DNA of 40,288 nt from Nocardioides litoris (GTDB lineage Bacteria > Actinomycetota > Actinomycetes > Propionibacteriales > Nocardioidaceae): assembly GCF_006346315.1 (NCBI RefSeq), contig NZ_VDMR01000007.1, positions 1 to 40,288 of the forward strand, given 5' to 3'. The position numbers and the translations under genes were made by a program. Shown piece after piece: positions 1 through 7,469 of this stretch; the first letter of the stretch is position 1; each line of letters begins with the position of its first letter. A model generated the notes under the pieces. The model worked only from the letters and a program-made list of their open reading frames with translations, searched no databases and had not been told where the DNA came from.

Positions 1-55
1 CGCCGGCGCGCTCATCACCCCCCGCCCCCACCCCCTCCCCCCCCGCCCGCCCCCC

Positions 56-80
56 CGCGGACGGCGGGCGCCCGTCCGTG
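56..80. other. GC-rich hairpin before the first gene
   Basis: CGGACGG (58-64) pairs with CCGTCCG (72-78) around a 7-nt loop, and the stem can extend by two outer pairs. It follows a C-rich tract (about 18-56). It may end transcription of a gene left of the window. Positions 1-94 show no coding pattern I can support. Confidence 0.35.
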
Positions 81-94
81 CGTTCACCCCCACG

Positions 95-1129
95 ATGACC
101 GACCTCTCCGTGCTCGACCTCGTGCCCGTCCGCTCCGACCAGACGAGCGGTGACGCCGTCCGGGCCTCGCTCGACCTGGCCCGCGTCGCCGACGAGCTCG
201 GCCTGACCCGCTACTGGGTGGCCGAGCACCACAACATGCCGGCCGTGGCGGCCACCAACCCGCCCGTGCTGATCGCGATGATCGCGGGCGCCACCGAGCG
301 GATCCGGGTCGGCAGCGGCGGCATGATGCTGCCCAACCACGCCCCGCTGGTCGTGGCCGAGCAGTTCGCGCTGCTCGAGGCCGCCCACCCCGGCCGCATC
401 GACCTCGGCATCGGTCGCGCCCCTGGCACCGACCCGGTGACGTCGTGGGCCCTGCGCCACGGCGCCGGCGGGGTGAGCGACGAGGCGGTCTCGCGCTTCC
501 CCGAGTACGTCGACGACCTGCTCGCCATGATGGACGCGGGCGGCGTGGGCATCGCCGTCCAGGGCCGCACCCACGAGCTGCACGCCACGCCCCGCGCGAC
601 CAGCGTCCCGGTGCCGTGGCTCCTCGGCAGCAGCGACTACTCCGCGCGCCTGGCGGGGGAGAAGGGCCTGCCCTACGTCTTCGCCCACCACTTCTCCGGG
701 CAGGGCACGGCCGAGGCGCTCGAGCTGTACCGGTCGACCTTCCGGCCCTCCGCGCTGCTCGCCGAGCCGCGGACCTTCCTGACCCTCAACGTCGTCGTCG
801 CCCCCAGCGAGGAGGAGGCCCGCCGCCGGGCCCTGCCCAACCAGCTGACGATGCTCGCCCTGCGCACCGGCCGCCCGCTCGCCGCGCAGGAGCTGGTCGA
901 GGAGGCAGAGAAGCACGAGCTCACCGCCCAGGAGCAGCACGTCGTCGACGCGATGAGCGAGCGGTGGGTCGTCGGCGACCCCGCCGGCGCCCGCGCCCGG
1001 GTCGAGGAGCTCGCGGCGTCGTACGGCGTCGACGAGGTGATGCTGCACCCGGTGGCCGGCGCGCACGTCGGCACCGAGCCGGGCACCGCGCCCACGCGCG
1101 AGGAGACGCTGCGGCTGCTGGCCGCCTGA
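95..1129 (+). CDS. LLM-class flavin-dependent oxidoreductase (luciferase-like)
   Basis: This 344-residue protein has the single-domain TIM-barrel pattern of bacterial luciferase-like monooxygenases, most like the MsnO8 group. Visible hallmarks are an N-terminal region with DLARVADELGLTRYWVAEHH (about residues 27-46), the flavin-site stretch RIRVGSGGMMLPNHAPLVVAEQ (about 69-90), and GRIDLGIGRAPG (about 100-111). The length is normal for the family. Such enzymes use reduced FMN or F420 to oxidise a small substrate; which cofactor and substrate apply cannot be told from sequence. It lies alone upstream of the ribosomal protein operon. No Shine-Dalgarno sequence is visible before the ATG at 95; the upstream DNA is C-rich. 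Confidence 0.85.
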   Translation: MTDLSVLDLVPVRSDQTSGDAVRASLDLARVADELGLTRYWVAEHHNMPAVAATNPPVLIAMIAGATERIRVGSGGMMLPNHAPLVVAEQFALLEAAHPGRIDLGIGRAPGTDPVTSWALRHGAGGVSDEAVSRFPEYVDDLLAMMDAGGVGIAVQGRTHELHATPRATSVPVPWLLGSSDYSARLAGEKGLPYVFAHHFSGQGTAEALELYRSTFRPSALLAEPRTFLTLNVVVAPSEEEARRRALPNQLTMLALRTGRPLAAQELVEEAEKHELTAQEQHVVDAMSERWVVGDPAGARARVEELAASYGVDEVMLHPVAGAHVGTEPGTAPTREETLRLLAA

Positions 1130-1169
1130 GCGCCGGCCGCCACCCCGCCGCGGGCCCGGGCGACCGTGT

Positions 1170-1207
1170 ACCACGATTCGTGGTTCGGTCGCCGGGGATC
1201 GTATGCT
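1170..1207 (+). promoter_or_regulatory. Palindrome and candidate promoter upstream of infA
   Basis: ACCACGA (1170-1176) and TCGTGGT (1178-1184) form a perfect 7-bp-arm palindrome around one T. Seventeen bases further on is a -10-like TATGCT (1202-1207), so the right arm occupies the -35 position. If this is the operon promoter, the infA mRNA would have a leader of about 200 nt. The palindrome could be an operator. The rest of the 1130-1416 gap shows no gene. Confidence 0.4.
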
Positions 1208-1416
1208 GGCGTGTCGGCCCAACGTGGGTCTGTTTCGCGCGCCTCGCGGCTGCTCGGGACCACACCGCTGGACGCCTCGCCCCGGGAGACCGGACAGGCC
1301 CCAGCACGTGCCCCGAGGTATGAGGCCACGAGACGGCTGCACGAGGTCCAGGGGTGCGCCGCACCCCAGGTTCCCGGGCCGACCGGGAGACAACCAATGC
1401 GATCAGAAGTGAGGAC

Positions 1417-1638
1417 ATGCCGAAGAAAGAAGGCGTGATCGAGATCGAGGGCACCGTCGTGGAGGCCCTCCCCAACGCGATGTTCCGGGTCGAGCTCAGC
1501 AACGGCCACAAGGTCCTCGCGCACATCAGCGGCAAGATGCGCCAGCACTACATCCGGATCCTCCCCGAGGACCGCGTGGTGGTGGAGCTCTCGCCGTACG
1601 ACCTCTCTCGGGGTCGCATCGTCTACCGCTACAAGTAA
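1417..1638 (+). CDS. infA: Translation initiation factor IF-1
   Basis: A 73-residue OB-fold protein beginning MPKKEGVIEIEGTVVEALPN and ending RGRIVYRYK, the typical length and ends of bacterial IF-1. IF-1 binds the 30S A site during initiation. The ATG at 1417 is chosen over an in-frame upstream start at 1354 because it gives the exact family length and is preceded by GAGG five bases upstream. It opens the cluster infA-rpmJ-rpsM-rpsK-rpsD-rpoA-rplQ, the standard actinobacterial arrangement. Confidence 0.97.
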   Translation: MPKKEGVIEIEGTVVEALPNAMFRVELSNGHKVLAHISGKMRQHYIRILPEDRVVVELSPYDLSRGRIVYRYK

Positions 1639-1660
1639 CGGCCGCGCGCACGCGCGGCCG
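1639..1660 (+). other. Perfect inverted repeat between infA and rpmJ
   Basis: CGGCCGCGCG (1639-1648) and CGCGCGGCCG (1651-1660) are exact reverse complements separated by CA, starting at the first base after the infA stop. No U-tract follows, so it is more likely an mRNA stability or partial attenuation element than a full terminator. Confidence 0.55.
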
Positions 1661-1689
1661 CCAGCCACCCGAGAAGAAAGGGCTGACTC

Positions 1690-1803
1690 GTGAAGGTCAA
1701 CCCGAGCGTCAAGCCGATCTGTGACAAGTGCAAGGTGATCCGTCGCCACGGCCGCGTCATGGTCATCTGCGAGAACCCGCGCCACAAGCAGCGCCAGGGC
1801 TGA
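1690..1803 (+). CDS. rpmJ: 50S ribosomal protein L36
   Basis: A 37-residue protein with a GTG start. Cys11, Cys14, Cys27 and His32 form the CxxC...C....H zinc site of the zinc-binding (C+) type of L36, and the chain ends RHKQRQG. L36 sits in the large subunit. The spacing from infA is 51 bp, with an AAGAAAGGG Shine-Dalgarno stretch about 8 bases before GTG. Confidence 0.96.
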   Translation: MKVNPSVKPICDKCKVIRRHGRVMVICENPRHKQRQG

Positions 1804-1863
1804 GCCCCGCCGCTGCGCCCCCGCACCACCCACAACTGAACACCCACACCACGTGATCGCTAG

Positions 1864-1879
1864 GCGGCCCCCGGGCCGC
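1864..1879 (+). other. Small GC hairpin in the rpsM leader
   Basis: GCGGCCC (1864-1870) and GGGCCGC (1873-1879) are exact reverse complements. It lies in the 167-bp gap between rpmJ and rpsM, which otherwise shows no gene. It may be a folding element of the rpsM leader; no function can be assigned. Confidence 0.3.
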
Positions 1880-1970
1880 TGAAGCACCTCCGGAGCAGAC
1901 GGCCGGAGCCGGCAGCAGGACCCGCCGGACGCATCACGACCACACCGCTGCAGATCCAGAAAGGCCAGAC

Positions 1971-2348
1971 ATGGCACGCCTCGTCGGCGTCGACCTCCCG
2001 CGCGACAAGCGCATCGAGATCGCGCTCACCTACATCTACGGCATCGGCCGTACCCGCTCCCAGCAGCTCCTCGAGCTCACCGGCGTCGACCCCGACATGC
2101 GGGTCCACCAGCTCGGTGACGACGAGCTGGTCAAGCTCCGTGACGAGATCGAGCGCCTCGAGTTCAAGATCGAGGGTGACCTCCGTCGTGAGGTCCAGGC
2201 CGACATCCGTCGCAAGATCGAGATCGGCAGCTACCAGGGTCGCCGGCACCGCCAGGGCCTCCCGGTCCGCGGCCAGCGCACCAAGACCAACGCCCGCACC
2301 CGCAAGGGTCCCAAGCGCACGGTCGCCGGCAAGAAGAAGGCCAAGTGA
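1971..2348 (+). CDS. rpsM: 30S ribosomal protein S13
   Basis: A 125-residue protein beginning MARLVGVDLPRDKRIEIALT. It has the helix-two-turn-helix N-terminus, the conserved GRRHRQGLPVRGQRTKTNAR stretch (about 90-109), and a basic C-terminal tail ending KKKAK. S13 binds the head of 16S rRNA and contacts the P-site tRNA. The Shine-Dalgarno is AGAAAGG, about 8 bases before ATG. The next gene, rpsK, follows after 68 bp. Confidence 0.97.
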   Translation: MARLVGVDLPRDKRIEIALTYIYGIGRTRSQQLLELTGVDPDMRVHQLGDDELVKLRDEIERLEFKIEGDLRREVQADIRRKIEIGSYQGRRHRQGLPVRGQRTKTNARTRKGPKRTVAGKKKAK

Positions 2349-2416
2349 CGCTGCGCGCCCACGCGCCGACGTCACGCCTTCCTCACTCACAGACCAGCTC
2401 AGCAAGGAGATAACCG

Positions 2417-2821
2417 ATGCCTCCCAAGGCTCGTGCGGGCGCGGCCAAGAAGGTCCGCCGCAAGGAGAAGAAGAACGTCGCTCAGGGCGAGGCCCACATC
2501 AAGAGCACGTTCAACAACACGATCGTCACGATCACCGACCCCACCGGGGCCGTGATCTCGTGGGCCTCTGCCGGCACCGTCGGCTTCAAGGGCTCGCGCA
2601 AGTCCACGCCGTACGCCGCGCAGATGGCCGCCGAGGCCGCCGGTCGCCGGGCGATGGAGCACGGCATGAAGAAGATCGACGTCTTCGTCAAGGGCCCGGG
2701 CTCGGGCCGCGAGACGGCGATCCGCTCCCTGGGTGCGATCGGCCTCGAGGTCGGCACCATCCAGGACGTCACGCCCGCCCCGCACAACGGCTGCCGCCCG
2801 CCCAAGCGCCGGCGCGTCTGA
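2417..2821 (+). CDS. rpsK: 30S ribosomal protein S11
   Basis: A 134-residue protein with the S11 signature IKSTFNNTIVTITDPTG (about 28-44), GPGSGRETAIRSL (about 93-105) and the C-terminus NGCRPPKRRRV. S11 lies on the 30S platform near the mRNA exit. AAGGAG sits 8 bases before the ATG. rpsD starts 29 bp downstream. Confidence 0.97.
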   Translation: MPPKARAGAAKKVRRKEKKNVAQGEAHIKSTFNNTIVTITDPTGAVISWASAGTVGFKGSRKSTPYAAQMAAEAAGRRAMEHGMKKIDVFVKGPGSGRETAIRSLGAIGLEVGTIQDVTPAPHNGCRPPKRRRV

Positions 2822-2850
2822 CCCACCGAGACAGAACAGGAGACTGACCC

Positions 2851-3459
2851 ATGGCCCGCTACACCGGTCCCATGACCCGCAAGTCGCGCCGTCTCGGTGT
2901 CGACCTGGTCGGCGGCGACGCCGCCTTCGAGAAGCGCCCCTACCCGCCCGGCATGCACGGCCGCGCGCGGATGAAGGAGAGCGAGTACCGCACGCAGCTG
3001 CAGGAGAAGCAGAAGGCCCGCTTCACCTACGGCGTGATGGAGCGCCAGTTCTTCAACTACTACGTCGAGGCCGCGCGCCGCACCGGCAAGACCGGTGACA
3101 ACCTGCTGCAGCTGCTCGAGTGCCGCCTCGACAACGTGGTCTACCGCGCCGGGTTCGCCCGCACGCGCCGCCACGCCCGGCAGCTGGTCGTCCACGGCCA
3201 CTTCCTGGTCAACGGCAAGAAGGTCGACATCCCGTCCTTCCAGGTCACGCAGTACGACATCATCGACGTGCGCGAGAAGTCGCTCGAGATGACGCCGTTC
3301 ATCGTCGCCCGCGAGACCCACGGCGAGCGGATCGTCCCCGCCTGGCTGCAGGTGCTCCCCGAGCGGATGCGCGTCCTCGTGCACTCCGTCCCGGTCCGGG
3401 CGCAGATCGACCTGCCGATCCAGGAGCAGCTCATCGTGGAGTACTACTCCAAGAAGTGA
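2851..3459 (+). CDS. rpsD: 30S ribosomal protein S4
   Basis: A 202-residue protein beginning MARYTGPMTRKSRRLGVDL, with the S4 RNA-binding domain at about residues 90-155 (CRLDNVVYRAGFARTRRHAR, then HGHFLVNGKKVDIPSF). The N-terminal region has no cysteines, so this is the zinc-free (C-) form of S4. S4 nucleates assembly of the 30S body and in many bacteria represses its own operon. AGGAGA lies 9 bases before the ATG. A strong hairpin follows the stop codon. Confidence 0.97.
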   Translation: MARYTGPMTRKSRRLGVDLVGGDAAFEKRPYPPGMHGRARMKESEYRTQLQEKQKARFTYGVMERQFFNYYVEAARRTGKTGDNLLQLLECRLDNVVYRAGFARTRRHARQLVVHGHFLVNGKKVDIPSFQVTQYDIIDVREKSLEMTPFIVARETHGERIVPAWLQVLPERMRVLVHSVPVRAQIDLPIQEQLIVEYYSKK

Positions 3460-3466
3460 TCCACAC

Positions 3467-3502
3467 CGGTCCGCCGCACGACAGCCGTCGTGCGGCGGAC
3501 CG
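3467..3502 (+). terminator. Strong hairpin between rpsD and rpoA
   Basis: CGGTCCGCCGCACGAC (3467-3482) pairs perfectly with GTCGTGCGGCGGACCG (3487-3502) around an AGCC loop, giving a 16-bp GC-rich stem. No U-tract follows. It may be a partial terminator or RNA processing point that changes the ratio of rpoA to upstream ribosomal proteins. Confidence 0.6.
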
Positions 3503-3542
3503 CCCTTCCACCCTCCGGCACACCTGCACATCTGGGCCGTCA

Positions 3543-3548
3543 TATAGC
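3543..3548 (+). promoter_or_regulatory. Possible -10 element before rpoA
   Basis: TATAGC lies 27 bases before the rpoA GTG, in an unusually AT-rich spot just after the hairpin at 3467-3502. No good -35 is visible. It could provide a separate rpoA promoter; this is weak. Confidence 0.25.
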
Positions 3549-3574
3549 GGTCGGCCCGGGAAGGAACGAATCAA

Positions 3575-4591
3575 GTGCTCATCGCACAGCGCCCCACCCT
3601 GTCGGAAGAGACCGTCGGCGACTTCCGCAGCCGCTTCGTCATCGAGCCCCTCGAGCCCGGCTTCGGCTACACGCTCGGCAACTCGCTGCGTCGCACGCTG
3701 CTCTCCTCCATCCCCGGAGCCTCCGTCACCAGCATCAAGGTCGACACGGTGCTGCACGAGTTCTCCACGGTCGAGGGCGTCAAGGAGGACGTCACCGAGA
3801 TCATCCTCAACCTCAAGCACCTGGTCGTCTCCTCCGAGCACGACGAGCCGGTGACCATGTACCTGCGCAAGTCGGGTGCCGGTGACGTCACCGCCGCCGA
3901 CATCGCTCCGCCGGCCGGCGTCGAGGTCCACAACCCCGACCTCAAGATCGCCACCCTGTCCGACAAGGGCAAGCTGGAGATGGAGCTCGTCGTCGAGCGC
4001 GGCCGCGGCTACGTCTCCGCGGTGCAGAACAAGGGCGCCGACAACGAGATCGGCCGGATGCCCGTCGACTCGATCTACAGCCCCGTGCTCAAGGTGACCT
4101 ACAAGATCGAGGCCACCCGAGTCGAGCAGCGCACCGACTTCGACAAGCTCATCATCGACGTCGAGACCAAGCCGTCGATCCTGCCCCGCGACGCCATCGC
4201 CTCGGCCGGCAAGACCCTCGTCGAGCTCTTCGGCCTGGCCCGCGAGCTCAACGTCGAGGCCGAGGGCATCGACATCGGTCCCTCGCCCGTCGACGAGCAG
4301 CTGGCCGCCGACCTCGCCCTCCCGGTCGAGGACCTGCAGCTGACGGTCCGGTCCTACAACTGCCTCAAGCGCGAGGGCATCCACACCGTGGGTGAGCTCA
4401 TCTCCCGCTCGGAGCAGGACCTGCTCGACATCCGCAACTTCGGCGCCAAGTCGATCGACGAGGTCAAGGCCAAGCTGGTCGAGATGGGCCTGTCCCTCAA
4501 GGACAGCGCGCCCGGCTTCGACCCGCACGCCGCCCTCGCGGCGTACGGCGACGACGACGACGACGCGTTCGTCGAGGACGAGCAGTACTGA
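3575..4591 (+). CDS. rpoA: DNA-directed RNA polymerase subunit alpha
   Basis: This 338-residue protein begins at GTG with LIAQRPTLSEE. The N-terminal assembly domain covers about 1-230, with EPGFGYTLGNSLRRTLLSS at 28-46. The C-terminal domain (about 250-315) carries NCLKREGIHTVGELI and LLDIRNFGAKSIDEV, which contact UP elements and activators. An acidic tail (DDDDDAFVEDEQY) ends the protein, as in other actinobacteria. GGAAGGAA lies about 10 bases before the start. It is separated from rpsD by 115 bp and from rplQ by 299 bp. Confidence 0.97.
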   Translation: MLIAQRPTLSEETVGDFRSRFVIEPLEPGFGYTLGNSLRRTLLSSIPGASVTSIKVDTVLHEFSTVEGVKEDVTEIILNLKHLVVSSEHDEPVTMYLRKSGAGDVTAADIAPPAGVEVHNPDLKIATLSDKGKLEMELVVERGRGYVSAVQNKGADNEIGRMPVDSIYSPVLKVTYKIEATRVEQRTDFDKLIIDVETKPSILPRDAIASAGKTLVELFGLARELNVEAEGIDIGPSPVDEQLAADLALPVEDLQLTVRSYNCLKREGIHTVGELISRSEQDLLDIRNFGAKSIDEVKAKLVEMGLSLKDSAPGFDPHAALAAYGDDDDDAFVEDEQY

Positions 4592-4850
4592 TCATTGGCG
4601 CGAGCGCGTCGACCTCCGTGTCGCCGCCGCCACCTGACGTCTGGTCGGGTGGGTAGCGGCGGCGCCACGCAGGTCGCCGCGCTGCCGCGCTGGGCGGTCC
4701 GCCTGGTACGGCGTCGGGTTGGCCAGCCGCTTGCGGTTGGCACCCGTCGCTGACGTCAGCGGACGGTGGTCGAGGAGGTTGCGCTGGCAACCGTCTCGAG
4801 ACCACACCGCCCGCCCGCACCACCACGAATCCCTGCACCACCACCTCTAG

Positions 4851-4876
4851 CCCCGGTACCTCGTACGGCCGGGGGG
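4851..4876 (+). promoter_or_regulatory. Possible hairpin covering the rplQ ribosome binding site
   Basis: CCCCGG (4851-4856) can pair with CCGGGG (4869-4874), which overlaps the G-rich Shine-Dalgarno stretch GGGGGG (4871-4876) about 14 bases before the rplQ ATG. The fold could mask the site and tie L17 translation to a signal. The rest of the 4592-4890 gap has no gene I can support. Confidence 0.3.
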
Positions 4877-4890
4877 AATCGAGAAGCTCG

Positions 4891-5499
4891 ATGCCCGCAC
4901 CGAAGAAGGGCGCCCGCCTCGGCGGCAGCCCGGCGCACCAGCGCCTCATCCTGTCCAACCTGGCCACCCAGCTCTTCGAGCACGGCCGGATCACGACCAC
5001 CGAGGCCAAGGCGCGCACCCTGCGTCCCCACGCCGAGAAGCTGATCACCAAGGCCGTCAAGGCGCACAAGGGCGAGAACCCGCTGCACCAGCGCCGCGAG
5101 GTCCTCAAGACCGTCCGGGACAAGGGCGTCGTGCACGTCCTGTTCACCGAGATCGCCCCGACCTTCGCCGAGCGTCCCGGCGGCTACACCCGCATCACCA
5201 AGCTCGGCCCCCGCAAGGGCGACAACGCCCCCATGGCCGTCATCGAGCTGGTGACCGAGGCCTACGCGCCGAAGACCCGGGCCACCAAGGCCGCCCCGGC
5301 CACGACCGCCGCGCCCGCCGCGGAGGAGCCCGCCGTCGAGGAGACCCCGGCTGACGCGACCGAGGCCGACGCGACCGAGGCCGAGGCCACCGACGCCCCG
5401 ACCGAGCTCAGCGAGGAGGCGTCGCCCGAGGGCAGCGTCGTCGCCGAGGAGGAGCCCGTGGGCGAGCCCACGAGCGGGACGGACGAGCCGAAGGCCTGA
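4891..5499 (+). CDS. rplQ: 50S ribosomal protein L17 with acidic C-terminal extension
   Basis: Residues 1-120 are a normal L17 core (MPAPKKGARLGGSPAHQRLI, then ATQLFEHGRITTTEAKARTL and the closing GPRKGDNAPMAVIELV). Residues from about 125 to 202 form an Ala/Glu/Thr-rich acidic tail with short repeats of the type DATEADATEAEATDA. Bacterial L17 is usually about 120 residues; extended forms of this kind occur in several actinobacteria. L17 lies near the peptide exit tunnel. The tail is probably disordered. It is the last gene of the operon and is followed by a strong hairpin. Confidence 0.96.
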   Translation: MPAPKKGARLGGSPAHQRLILSNLATQLFEHGRITTTEAKARTLRPHAEKLITKAVKAHKGENPLHQRREVLKTVRDKGVVHVLFTEIAPTFAERPGGYTRITKLGPRKGDNAPMAVIELVTEAYAPKTRATKAAPATTAAPAAEEPAVEETPADATEADATEAEATDAPTELSEEASPEGSVVAEEEPVGEPTSGTDEPKA

Positions 5500-5517
5500 C
5501 CGCCCAGCACGACCCCG

Positions 5518-5552
5518 CGAGGCCCCGTCACCCCACCGGTGACGGGGCCTCG
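5518..5552 (+). terminator. Terminator hairpin after rplQ
   Basis: CGAGGCCCCGTCACC (5518-5532) pairs perfectly with GGTGACGGGGCCTCG (5538-5552) around a CCACC loop. The 15-bp stem starts 18 bases after the rplQ stop. The downstream stretch is only weakly T-containing, as is common in high-GC genomes. It also rules out a GTG start at 5539 for the next gene, since that codon lies in the stem. Confidence 0.8.
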
Positions 5553-5616
5553 TCGCGTCCTGCCACGTCGCAGCGATCCGGGCAACCATCGACCGGCGCC
5601 AGGCGGTGGGACGGGT

Positions 5617-6189
5617 GTGAGCACCGAGACGGCGCCCCTGGGGGTGATCACGAGAGGCGGGACCGTGGCCGACGGACCGGGCCGCCGGGCGGACTTCGAC
5701 GACTTCGTCGCCGCCCGGTCCGGGGCGCTGCTGCGCACGGCGTACCTGCTGACCCGCGACCACCAGCTGGCCGAGGACCTCCTGCAGACGTCGCTGGCCA
5801 AGGCCTGGTTCGCCTGGGGCCGGGTGCACGGCGAGCCCGAGGCCTACGTCCGCAAGATCGTCGTCAACACCTACCGCTCCTGGTGGCGGCGCCGGTGGCA
5901 CGGCGAGCAGGCCACCGAGGTGCTGCCCGAGCAGGGCGAGGCCGACCGCACCGACGCCGTCGCCACCGGCGAGGACCTGTGGGCCGCCATGGACCGGCTG
6001 CCGAGGCGGCAGCGCGCCGTGGTGGTGCTGCGCTACTTCGAGGACCTCACCGAGGCCCAGACCGCCGACCTCCTGGGCTGCAGCGTCGGCACCGTGAAGT
6101 CCCAGACCAGCAAGGCCCTGGCCAAGCTGCGCGTCGATCCCGCGCTGGCCGGGCAGACCGACCCCACGACCCCGGAGGAGGCCCGATGA
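5617..6189 (+). CDS. SigE-family ECF RNA polymerase sigma factor
   Basis: A 190-residue group IV sigma factor. Region 2 (about residues 30-95) has DFDDFVAARSGALLRTAYLLTRDHQLAEDLLQTSL; region 4 (about 120-175) has LPRRQRAVVVLRYFEDLTEAQTADLLGCSVGTVKSQTSKALAKLR. The GTG at 5617 is preferred because the earlier in-frame GTG lies inside the rplQ terminator. The stop overlaps the next gene by ATGA, so the two are translationally coupled. The partner is a membrane protein, which suggests control by membrane sequestration, though no classical zinc-binding anti-sigma motif is seen. Confidence 0.88.
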   Translation: MSTETAPLGVITRGGTVADGPGRRADFDDFVAARSGALLRTAYLLTRDHQLAEDLLQTSLAKAWFAWGRVHGEPEAYVRKIVVNTYRSWWRRRWHGEQATEVLPEQGEADRTDAVATGEDLWAAMDRLPRRQRAVVVLRYFEDLTEAQTADLLGCSVGTVKSQTSKALAKLRVDPALAGQTDPTTPEEAR

Positions 6190-7469
6190 CCGGCATCGAC
6201 GACCTGCGCGCGAGCCTCGCCCGGCACGCCGACGAGGCGGGGTCGGCGGCGCCCGGGCCCGCCGAGCGCCGGCGCGGCGTGCACGACCGCATCCGCGTCG
6301 TACGCCGCCGCCGAGCCGCCACGGGCGCCGCTGCCCTCGCCGTCGTGGTGGCCGCCGGGGTCACGGCCGTGCTGCTGCCGCGGCAGGACTCCGCGGCCCC
6401 CGCGCCGGCCGGCGCGACGGTCTTCGGCGTCGACGTGCCCGCGACGATGACCTCGCTCGGCTACGAGTACCGGCTGGTCGACGTGGCGAGCGGCGACGGG
6501 GTGGCGCGGCTCGACCTGACCGAGACCTCGGGACCCCGGCTCGTCTCCTGGGCGTCCTCCGACGCCGACCGGGTCGAGCTGCCGTCGGGTGACGGCTCCT
6601 GGCCCCTCGTCGCCGACGGCTCGGACTTCACCGACTGGACCAGCGTCGACCCCGCGCAGGAGGACCAGCTGGTCGCCGAGGTGCCCGAGGGACGGGTGGC
6701 CCTCGCCGTCTACGAGCTCGGGGACCAGCGACCCGCCGGCGTGACGGCCGGGGGGAGGACCTTCCGGGACCGTGCCCTCGGCGGCCGGCTGCTCGGCGCC
6801 GTCATCGGCGACCCCGGCCAGGACACGCTCGGCCTCGCGCTCCGCTCCGTCCCCGGGGTGCGCGAGGTGACCGTGGTGTCCTTCTGCGCCGACGGCCCGG
6901 CCGACGCCGAGGTCGCCGTGGACTCCCTCACCAGCGGCGGCTTCGTCTCCAGCGGCTGCAGCGACGGCACCGCGGTCGACGTCGCCGCGTCGGGCTCGAT
7001 CAGCTACGCCGTCGCGCCCGGGGAGGACCTCGGCCAGCGGCTGCGGGTGCGCACCGCCGACGGTGGGTCGGTCCTCGATGACGACCTCCGCGCCGGCCTC
7101 GCGGTCTACGACGTGACCGACGTCGCCGACGCCGGGCCGTCGGGCCTGCCGGCCACGACGGAGCACGACGGCCACGTCTGGCGCCTGGTCTCGTCGGCGA
7201 CGCCCGAGGTGGGCGACCGGGAGGCGGTCACCGCCGTGCCGCCGGGCCCCGGGCGTCGGCTGGCGCTGGTGGTCAACGCCCGCACCGGTCGTGCGGTGGT
7301 CTCGCCGACGGTCGACGGCCGGACCGGCACCACCTCGAGCGCCGCCCCGTCCACGGCGCGCGTGGACCTGCCGGTCGGTGCCTCCACGGTGGGCTACCGC
7401 GCCGTGGGCGGGGCGCGGTTGCCGGACGGCGCTCGAGCGGCCGTCGGGTTCTACGAGCGGGCCGACTGA
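6186..7469 (+). CDS. Single-pass membrane protein coupled to the ECF sigma factor (possible anti-sigma)
   Basis: A 427-residue protein of unknown family. Residues 1-45 are a basic, probably cytoplasmic segment (MTGIDDLRASLARHADEAGS...), followed by one membrane segment (about 46-66, AATGAAALAVVVAAGVTAVL). The remainder, rich in Asp, Ser and Val, would be extracytoplasmic. Start ATG 6186 overlaps the sigma stop by 4 bp. This position and topology match membrane-anchored regulators of SigE-type ECF factors, but there is no recognisable anti-sigma signature, so the role is inferred. Its 3' end overlaps the convergent panE-like gene by 19 bp. Confidence 0.75.
   Translation: MTGIDDLRASLARHADEAGSAAPGPAERRRGVHDRIRVVRRRRAATGAAALAVVVAAGVTAVLLPRQDSAAPAPAGATVFGVDVPATMTSLGYEYRLVDVASGDGVARLDLTETSGPRLVSWASSDADRVELPSGDGSWPLVADGSDFTDWTSVDPAQEDQLVAEVPEGRVALAVYELGDQRPAGVTAGGRTFRDRALGGRLLGAVIGDPGQDTLGLALRSVPGVREVTVVSFCADGPADAEVAVDSLTSGGFVSSGCSDGTAVDVAASGSISYAVAPGEDLGQRLRVRTADGGSVLDDDLRAGLAVYDVTDVADAGPSGLPATTEHDGHVWRLVSSATPEVGDREAVTAVPPGPGRRLALVVNARTGRAVVSPTVDGRTGTTSSAAPSTARVDLPVGASTVGYRAVGGARLPDGARAAVGFYERAD

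Noticed and set aside
5539..5616. Longer N-terminus for the sigma factor from GTG 5539
   Set aside because: The codon lies inside the perfect terminator stem of rplQ.
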